Assembly: GCA_022828595.1 (NCBI GenBank)
Contig: JAKGHH010000005.1
Span: 30,516,193-30,580,192, forward strand
Reading direction: 5' to 3'
DNA: 64,000 bases
From: Nelumbo lutea
Taxonomy: Eukaryota > Streptophyta > Magnoliopsida > Proteales > Nelumbonaceae
Shown here piece after piece: positions 56,597 to 64,000 of the stretch (its first letter is position 1; each line of letters starts with the position of its first letter). A program made the position numbers and the translations under genes. The notes under the pieces were generated by a model, which saw nothing but the letters and a program-made list of their open reading frames with translations, was not told the DNA's origin and ran no database searches.

Positions 56597-57340
56597 TGAA
56601 GGTATATAGTGTTCGCTCAGACCCTCAGAGAACATCAAACACTAAATTTATCACCACAATGGTGCATGTGAGCAACCCACAATCAACCTTCTTGATGTGA
56701 TGAACCCGTAATGCACCACAAGTTCTATGATGAACTCACAACGCGCACCACAGAACCACGATAAACCCGTGGTTCACTGAGCCCACTCGGTGCTCGAACC
56801 AAAGAAAACCATGGTCAAACCTGCAACAGGGCCCTACACCTGTTCGAACATGCGATAAACTCACAACCCACTAAACGGATGATGAACCCATGGCTTATGA
56901 CCCCATTCGTGACCCAAACCAAGAGAAACCCAGATTAAGTCCATGACAAGGCCCGCACGTACCCAAATCCATGAGGAACCTACACCATCAAAAGACGTGG
57001 CGGGACACCAAATAGGGTTAACAAGATACCACCCACTAGGCATGACATCACTAAATGCCACGTTAATTAAATTAAGCACACAAGAGGTAGTAGCACACGT
57101 AAATAATGAGGGATCTTGAGGGGAAGGAAAATCGATCCTCAAAAAGATCCTCATGAGACACGTGACAAAACCCCTATGGTACACTTAATGATTGACAACA
57201 AATCAAATATTCCATTTTCCTATAGAAGACAAGCACCTTATCTCTTACCTTTTAGGATCTCAGGATCTCCCCCATAAATAGATATTCTCTCTGTATTGGA
57301 ATTCATTCGGCATTCAACATTCAGCATCTAGCACTTGAAC
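56597..57340 (+). repeat. Gypsy LTR-like repeat, copy 1
   Basis: After AGCAGGGGGGCTA the sequence starts TGAAGGTATATAGTG, a possible LTR start. It holds CACGTGAC, AGGATCTCAGGATCTCCCCC and ATAAATAGATATTC (about 57276) in the order expected for a promoter. Its later half parallels 57690-58000. The frames here (56861-57184 minus) are not genes. Confidence 0.5.
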
Positions 57341-57689
57341 ACCATTTGGCTTCTACTCCTGACACCCTTAACCCAAAAGTCAATATCCCTACTTCCTAGC
57401 CTTTCTCTAACTTTCAAAGAGACCATTCCCCATCCAAGCCTTACCCTACCTACACCTATGGTGCATCGCAAGTCTATGATGAACCTATAGTGCATCACAG
57501 GTCTGTAATGAACCCATTCCCAGCTCAAGCTCAAAGCAAATACAAGTTGAACCCGCAAAGGGGTTCACACATACCCGACCTCGTGATAAACCTTAGGTCA
57601 TTATGGAGCCATGGTTCACTAAAACCGGAACCGAGTACTGGTTGCATGTGAAACTTTAAGTCGCACGCGTGACTAGGAGTCACATAGGC
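57341..57689. other. Spacer between LTR-like copies
   Basis: Contains GATGAACCTATAGTGCATCAC-type words, also present at 56700-56780, so it probably belongs to the same repeated unit. The minus frame 57328-57558 is unsupported. Confidence 0.4.
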
Positions 57690-58090
57690 TTACTAAAACA
57701 CCATTTGTTAGGCGATGACATCACTACTATCACATCAGTTAAATGAGAAGCGAAAGGTAGCAGTACACGTGAGTTATGGGGATCTTTAGGAAAAATGAAA
57801 GTTAATCTTCAAAAGATCCCATAAGAACACGTGGTGAAACCTAAGCAATGTTCCTTAATGACCAGTAGCAAATCTAATATTCTTCTTCCTAGTAAAAATA
57901 AATAAATGCTTTTGGCTACATCATTTTAGGATCTCAAGATCCTTCCCTTTAAATAGGGATTCCTCTCATGATGAAAAGGAGGCATTCAGTCCCCAATCAG
58001 CCCCATCACCAAACTTCCTCAACCATCTGTTTGCTACTCTTACCCTAACCTTTGAGTCGAGTCCCTACTCCTGGCCCTTCTTTGTCTTTC
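57690..58090 (+). repeat. Gypsy LTR-like repeat, copy 2
   Basis: It parallels 57030-57440: GACATCACTA, then AGGTAGCAGTACACGTGA and AACACGTGG, then AGGATCTCAAGATCCTTCCC and TTTAAATAGGGATTCC, and AGGCATTCAGT. The offset between copies is about 660 bp. The two may be tandem LTRs or duplicated LTR parts. Confidence 0.55.
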
Positions 58091-58553
58091 AGGGAGACCA
58101 TTCCCTAGCCTAACCACTCCCTACTTTTAAAGAGTATATGCTTTCATTTAATGCAGGCTAAACATAATTACTCTCATATGAGTTGAAGTTGAAAGCTCTT
58201 ATACCCTTAAAATTTTGAAGCATTTCCTTGTTACCATTCATGCATTTCATGTTCTTATGCATTGTCTAATAATTGAATACTCCCTTGTGTATCATAGTTT
58301 GAGAAGATGTTTTGACCATTCTAGTGCATTCTCAAATTATATTGTGGCTTTACCATCACATCATATCTTTTGCATGATTATATAATTTGGCTCTTCTGAA
58401 CTCTTTTGTTCAAACCATTGTCTCATTTTTTAAAAATCCCTTCGAGTGTTTTTGTCACATTCTGGTGTTCTCAAAGGCTCCCCAAACAATTAACTTGATT
58501 AAAGATTTTTTATTAAAGTAATTGAATCCCAACATCATTGATGATATTCATGT
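58091..58553. other. Intergenic DNA before the minisatellite
   Basis: No coding or repeat feature could be supported. Confidence 0.4.
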
Positions 58554-59485
58554 TAATTTTCTGTTAGCCATGTCAACCTATATGCTTTGACATGTGCTAG
58601 TTTTCCATTGGTCATGTCAGCCTCTATGCTTTAACTCACACTAGTTTTTCATTGGTCATGTTGGCCCCTACGCCTTAACTCACGTCTATATTCCATTAAT
58701 TATGTTAGCCTCTACGCATGCCAAGCTCTATGCCTAAATCCACATCTATATTCCGCTGGTCATTTCAGCCTCTATGCTTTAACCCGCGTTAGTTTTTCAT
58801 TGGTCATACTAGCCTATACGCTTTGACCCACATTTGTATTTCTATAGGACATGTTAACATCTATACCTTGGCCCACATTAATATTTCACATTCGTCATTC
58901 AGCTTGTATGCCTTAACTCCCGTTTATATTCTGCTAGTTATGACAACATCTATGTTTTGGTTCGTGCCAGTTTTCCATTGGTCATGTTAGCATCTATGCT
59001 TTGATTCATGTTTGTATTTCCGTAAGACATGTTAGTTTCTATGCTTTGACCCACACCAATTTTTTATTGATCATGTTAACTTCTATGCTTGACCATAATA
59101 ATATTTCATTGGTTATGTTAGCCTCTATGCTTTGAATAGCATCTATATTCCAGTGGTCTTATTAGCATCTATGCTTTGACCTGTGTTTGTATTCTACTGG
59201 ATATGTCAACCTCTACACTTTGACCCACGTCAGTATTCTGTTGGTTATGTCAGACTTTATGCTTTGGCCCATGTCAGTATTCCATTAGTCATGTCAACCT
59301 CTATGCTTTGACTCGCATTTGTATTCCATTGGTTATATAAGACTTTATGCTTTGACTCCCATCTATATTTTACTTGTCATGCAACCTTTGTGCTTTGACT
59401 CGTGTTTGTATTCCATTGGGCATGTTAGCCTTTACAATTTGACCTGTGTTAGTATTTCGATGGTCATGTTAGTCTCTATGCTTTG
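58554..59485. repeat. 44-bp minisatellite, about 21 diverged units
   Basis: The unit is approximately TTCCATTGGTCATGTCAGCC followed by TCTATGCTTTGACCCACGT and a variable TTTGTA/CAGTA word. Spacing between successive CTATGCTTTGA motifs is mostly 44 bp, with some units indel-shifted. Units differ at several positions each, so the array is old. It ends directly at GGGTGTTTTTCAC, which is interior LTR sequence of copia element 2. Confidence 0.9.
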
Positions 59486-59983
59486 GGGTGTTTTTCACAT
59501 ATACATGCGTTGAGATGGGTTGGAATGGGCCAGGATTATATGTGCACGCCACACACCTTAAATTTTAATTTTCTTTTTTAAACATTTTCTTCTTCGTATC
59601 TCTTCCTCTGTGTCTCTTCGAGAAAGTGCACTACTTTGGAGAAACACATCACTCTATCTACAGATAGGCAGAAATGTTCCTTCCTGTCAATCATCCATAT
59701 CTGAGCATCACCTTTGAGTGGTTCACGGAGGTCTGGTAAACAAATGCACATTTACTAGTAACTTGCGGCCTATTTTATCTTGGCAATTGATTTGCATTCA
59801 CTTGGCTACACGATGGGGGGTAAATGCGGTTTTAAGGAAAGTGACCAAGTGGCACAACTCAACCCTCTTTTTCACTACAATTCTTAGTATCATATCCATA
59901 GTTCTACAATACTATCGTGTTTCGGTTTGGAAAGAATTTACCAATAAGTTCCACTATACCTTCTATTTATTATTTGTACAACA
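59486..59983 (+). repeat. Truncated 5' LTR of copia element 2
   Basis: It aligns with 39245-39926 of the element 1 LTR from GGGTGTTTTTCACAT to GTACAACA. The TATA-box region here reads CACTCTATCTACAGATAGG (about 59650), so the TATAAATA of element 1 is not conserved. Confidence 0.8.
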
Positions 59984-60000
59984 ATCGTAAAAACATATTT

Positions 60001-60968
60001 ATGCAACCTATCTCTTCTACCCCTCTTATGGGAAATCGGATACTGTCAACATTTCCCGATTCTTTAAGATTAAACCTTTCAGTAGAGCCAACTACAAGCA
60101 TTGGAGACAACACCTTTTTGTTTGCCTTAGAACAGTTATGGATAGCCTCCAATTTGATAGAACCAAACCTATTGAATATGGAGGAACCAACCCGTTCTGT
60201 TGTTGTAAAACATTGGCTCACGATTGACCATCTCTACAAGAACCACATCCTGAATTGCCTGTCCAATGAACTGTATAATGCCTACTATTCTTACAATTTT
60301 TCCTATGAAATATAGAATGCTTTGGACAACAAATATGCTCTACAAAATGCCAAGAATAAAAAATATGTGGTTACTAATTTCCTACATTTTACCACTAAGG
60401 AAGACATTGACGTGTTTGCCCAAATAAATGAGTTTCAAGTACTTGTGGGGGAACTAACTAAAAAAGGCTTGGTACTACCATTTGTTGCTGGTTATCTCAT
60501 GCAGAAATTGCCACATACATGGAATAATTTCAAAATAATATGAAGCATAAGAAAAGAACATACTTTGGATCAAATAGTGATCCGAATCAAAATAAAAGAA
60601 AAGAATAGAGAGAATGATGAAGTTCAAATTTTCAAAACCAATCTAGTGTGGAGGAAGTGACTACAAAATTCAAAAAGAGATTGAATGTAAAACATGATAA
60701 AAAAAAATTCAAAAAACAAAAAAAGAAAGAAAAATGCTATGTATGTGGCAAACCCGGGCATTACAAGAAAAATTGTTGTCACCAAAAGAACAAAGAATCT
60801 AGAAAACCAAAAGTCAACTTGATTGATTATGTTATTGCAGCCATGGTAACCAAGGAAAACTTGGTTGATAAACTAAAAGAGTGGGTGTTGGATACTAGTA
60901 CTACTAAGCACACATGTGGAGACCGTGGCTCCTTCTACAAGTACACAACTCAAATTGAAGGGGAGTAA
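60001..60968 (+). pseudogene. Copia 2 gag remnant with intact CCHC knuckle
   Basis: The ATG at 60001 opens MQPISSTPLMGNRIL. The frame runs to a TAG at 60316-60318 and continues in phase to a TGA at 60541-60543 after a long helical capsid-like region (YVVTNFLHFTTKEDIDVFAQ). A later frame (60648-60968) has the nucleocapsid knuckle CYVCGKPGHYKKNC (60735-60776) and the protease-like EWVLDTSTTKHTC. Protease would need DTG or DSG; here it is DTS. Confidence 0.85.
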
Positions 60969-63222
60969 GTTTTCATTGGAAATTCTCAAACTTTGAAGGT
61001 CATCGACAAGGGAAATGTGCTCCTGAAATTAGCTTTTGGAAAGATCATAATGCTTAATGATATGCTTGATGTACCAAATATTAGATGAAATTCAGTGTCA
61101 GGTGCACTCCTTAACAAAATAGGATTGAAGCTCACATTTGAAGTAGAGCTATGTTAACTAAAAACAATATATTTGTTGGAAAATGATATAATGCTAGGGG
61201 ATTGTTTGTACTAAACATTTATGACATTATTATGAATAAAAATTATTCTTCTTCTACTTATATTGTTGAATCTTTTGATATTTAGCATACTAGACTAAGA
61301 TGTTGTAGTTCTCCATATTTAAAACAATTATACAAGTTAGGACTTTTGAATGTTCCCTATTGATTTTACAAGTAATAAATGCCAAGTATGTATAGAAGCA
61401 AAATTCACTAAAAAACCTCATAAATATATATAAAGAGAAACTAAATTATTACAACTTATACATGGTGATTTAGGGGTCTTAAATTTCATGAAACTAGAGG
61501 AATAAAAAGGTATTACATAACATTCATAGATGACTTTTCAAGATATGCAAAAGTATTCTTATTAGATCAAATGATCAAACTGAACAAGCTTTTATAACAT
61601 ATAAAATTGAAGTAGAAAATTATAAGGAAAAAAATAAGAAGACTTAGAATTAATAGACGAACTGAATATGATGGAGAAACAATCAGAATTTTTTTTGAAG
61701 AAAATGGAATTACACATGAAACTATAACCCCTTACCAACCTGAATCTAATGGAGTTGTAGAAAGACTTAACAGAACGTTAAGGGAAATGATGAATGCTAT
61801 GTTAATTAGTTCAGGTGTACCTTTGAACTTGTGGGGGCAAGCAATCCTAACAACTTATCACCTGTACAATATGATACTTCTTAAGAAGAAATGACAAATA
61901 CCGTTTAAACTTTGGCATAACAGAAAATCCAACCTAAACTATTTAAAAAAGTTTGGGGTTGTTTAGTAAATATTAGAACATTGAACCTAAAAGAAATAAA
62001 CTAGGACCTAAAACCTGTGGTTATATATTTATTGGCTATGCACAAAACGACGTAGCTTACAGATTTCTTGTAATTAAAACAATAAAGAATGTTGTAGAAT
62101 ACAATACAATAATTAAGTTCCGAGATGTAGAATTCTTTGAGAATATACTCCCATTGAAAAATGAAGTAATAAATAAGGAACCACCCCATGTCTTTAATAG
62201 AAACTAAGAACAAGAGTTAAATGCAAAAGATGAAAGTACTTAGTCAAGAAAATATTGATTCTAGTAATTAAGAACCAGATTAAAGGAGAAATAAAAGACA
62301 AAGGAAAGAAACAAAATTGGGGTGATGGAATGTTCACATTTCTTGTGGACAATGGCTTAATAACCTATTAAGAAGCCATAACCTCCCTTAATGCAGTATT
62401 TTGGAAAAGAATGCATAAAAAGTGAAATATACTCTTTGATCACTACTCACAATTTGGAATTAGTGGATCTTCCACTTGGACTAAGGCATTAGACTGTAAA
62501 TGGATATTTAAGAAGTTAAAGGCAGATGGTACAATAAATAAATTTAAAGCTAGAGTAGTTGCTGAAGGTTTTAAACAATATATATATATATATATATATA
62601 TTTTGATTACTTTAACACATATTCCCCATTTGCAAGGTTAACTATAATTAGAGTCTTGTTTGCTATAGCATCCAAACACAAACTTGTGGTTCACCAAATG
62701 GATGTAAAACATAACTTTCTTAAATGGAAAATTAGAAGAATAAATTTATATTAAATAACCTAAAGTTTTCATAGTACCAGGACAAGAAAACAAAGTGTGC
62801 AAATTAATCAAGTCTTTGTATACCTTAAAACAAGATCCAAAACAATGGCATAAAAAGTTTGATAATGCATTAATAACAAATGGATATAACAAAAATGATT
62901 CCGATAGATACGTCTATATCAAGTTTATGAATGATAAAGGAGTCATGATCTGTTAGTATAGCAAAACAGTTCTTAATGTCTATATTTGACACCAGAAACA
63001 TGGGTGAGGCTGATGTAATCCTGGGGATTAAAATCTATAAAAAAGGAAATTTCATTTCCTTCCAATCACACTATGTAGAAACTTTATTTACAAAGGTTGG
63101 ACATTATGATTATAAACCTATTAAGACATCATTTGACTGTAGTGTTTACTTAAGAAAACATGTAAGGGAACTTGTTTCACAAAAGGAGTATGCAAACATA
63201 ATTGGTTTTGTGTCCTACTTAA
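60969..63222 (+). pseudogene. Copia 2 integrase and reverse transcriptase remnant
   Basis: Integrase traces include YKLGLLNVP, ENGITHETITPYQPE-like DNA at 61706-61745 and, later, CGYIFIGYAQNDVAYRFLV (62015-62075). RT reads LDCKWIFKKLKADGTINKFK, then FDYFNTYSPFARLT and VVHQMDVK. A (TA)n run expands the sequence after GFKQ. Further on comes GEADVILGIKIYKKGNF, then FDCSVYLRKHVRELVSQKEY (62976-63222). Frames break repeatedly, and the YVDD motif is lost. Confidence 0.8.
62578..62601. repeat. (TA)n microsatellite inside reverse transcriptase
   Basis: Twelve TA units follow the GFKQ codons and are read as Tyr-Ile repeats without breaking the local frame. Confidence 0.85.
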
Positions 63223-63340
63223 GGCTCAATTTGAAAGAGTACAAATACAAAGATATATAATACAAATACATGTAAAACAATACAACATACAAGGTTTTGC
63301 ACCCTACATATTTGTATTTGTACTCCTTCCAAACTAAGCC
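63223..63340. mobile_element. 118-bp Tourist-like MITE inside copia 2
   Basis: The ends are GGCTCAATTTGAAAGAGTAC and, on the complement, GGCTTAGTTTGGAAGGAGTAC, with AAATACAAA next to both. The left flank is TAA, the right flank AAA. The empty-site counterpart in copia 1 (TCTTATTTAATGAATTG, near 34320) shows exactly where it entered. It ends the RT/RNase H frame at 63258. Confidence 0.8.
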
Positions 63341-63975
63341 AAATGAATTGCACAAGACCGAATATAGCAATATCTGTAGAAAAACTAAGTCAACATACTC
63401 ATAATCCTATATATGAACACTAGGCAGCTCTAGTATTATTAAAATATTTAAAAGGACCATAAACCATGGTTTATATTACTCAAGTATTCCTTTTATTTTA
63501 GAAGACTTTTTTATGCAAATTGGATTATAGGTTCAAAGGATAGTACTTCCATCAATGGATATGTCTTTATCCTAGGAGGTGGAGCAGTATCGTAGAAATC
63601 AGTAAAACAATTCTGTAATACATGTTCGACAATAAAGGCCAAATTCATTGCATTAAAATTGATAGGGTCTAAGGAATAGTGGCTAAGGAACCTATTGATA
63701 GATATACCATTTTTGCCACGACCAGTTCCATCTATATCTCTCCATTGTGACAATCAAGCAGCGATAGTCAGAACAAATAATAAAACTTATAATAGTAAGA
63801 GAAGACACTTCTACCTAAAACACAACTTCATAAAACAATACCTTAATGAAAACACAATCACTTTGGATTTTGTAAGGTTTGAAAAGAACACTGATGATTT
63901 ATTAACTAAACCACAAACTTCTAAGGTGGTTAATGAGGCATCAGTAGGAATGGGGTTGAGGCCTGTTACATAAGC
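63341..63975 (+). pseudogene. Copia 2 RNase H end
   Basis: The frame 63695-63973 reads IDIPFLPRPV, then LHCDNQAAIVRTNNKTYNSK and later LDFVRFEKNTDDLLTKPQTS, the C-terminal copia RNase H region with HCDNQAAI intact. The upstream part is frame-shifted. The 3' UTR and LTR lie beyond the window. Confidence 0.85.
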
Positions 63976-64000
63976 CATTGTTGATGGACACTCAACCTAT

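Larger units (their letters stand above)
59486..64000 (+). mobile_element. Ty1/copia element 2, same family as element 1, cut by window end
   Basis: A truncated 5' LTR (59486-59983) is followed by gag, protease, integrase, RT and RNase H remnants parallel to those of element 1. RNase H ends at 63975, and the 3' LTR must lie beyond the window. It is better preserved than element 1 (intact CCHC knuckle, longer frames) but has many stops. It is interrupted by a MITE (63223-63340), and its LTR lacks roughly the first 240 bp. Confidence 0.85.

Noticed and set aside
58554..59485. Minisatellite considered as a CRISPR-like array
   Set aside because: Units are contiguous with no unique spacers and the DNA is plant nuclear, so it is a tandem repeat.

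Overview
This window looks like nuclear DNA of a eudicot plant, probably woody. It carries an intron-rich TIR-NB-LRR (TNL) resistance gene, a class essentially absent from grasses, an intron-less F-box gene, and a dense, nested set of plant transposons (Ty1/copia, Ty3/gypsy, L1-type LINEs, hAT, PIF/Harbinger, Mutator-like). No bacterial or organellar gene, CRISPR array or rRNA was seen. Only two host genes look intact. | Layout. 1-4440: decayed Ty3/gypsy material (integrase on +, duplicated LTR-like and gag-like blocks). 4450-10230: AT-rich intergenic DNA with an old LTR-like piece, a duplicated block and small hAT-type MITEs. 10240-10800: a fold-back repeat cluster. 11096-12679: a 1.58-kb element with about 165-bp terminal inverted repeats enclosing a captured, intron-containing and pseudogenised LEA2-family gene, i.e. 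a Pack-MULE candidate. 13249-29451: a five-exon TNL gene whose exons join into one 1117-residue reading frame, although introns 1 and 2 are 5.9 and 6.7 kb long and full of MITEs and copia fragments. 29868-30628: a non-autonomous hAT-like element. 30748-39926: a Ty1/copia element with both LTRs, split by a 3.5-kb hAT transposon (34650-38158) with a perfect 8-bp target-site duplication. 39950-47000: LINE remnants in both orientations, one carrying a hAT MITE. 48125-48252: another hAT MITE. 51196-51967: a PIF/Harbinger-type element. 52490-52760: a tRNA-derived SINE candidate. 53283-54383 (minus): an intact F-box/kelch-like gene. 55440-58150: gypsy LTR-like repeats. 58554-59485: a 44-bp minisatellite of about 21 units, running directly into a truncated LTR of a second copia element of the same family as the first (59486 to the window end), itself hit by a 118-bp Tourist-like MITE. 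| How it fits together. The TNL is the functional centre, an intracellular immune receptor with TIR, NB-ARC, LRR and post-LRR domains. The Pack-MULE ends 570 bp upstream of its start codon, so that element is part of the TNL promoter neighbourhood. At least six hAT-type elements of very different length share TAGGGGTG(C/T)AA-like ends and 8-bp duplications, which suggests that one transposase family moved many of the short ones. Splice sites, domain calls and transposon boundaries were read by eye from the sequence. Expression and exact divergence were not measured.
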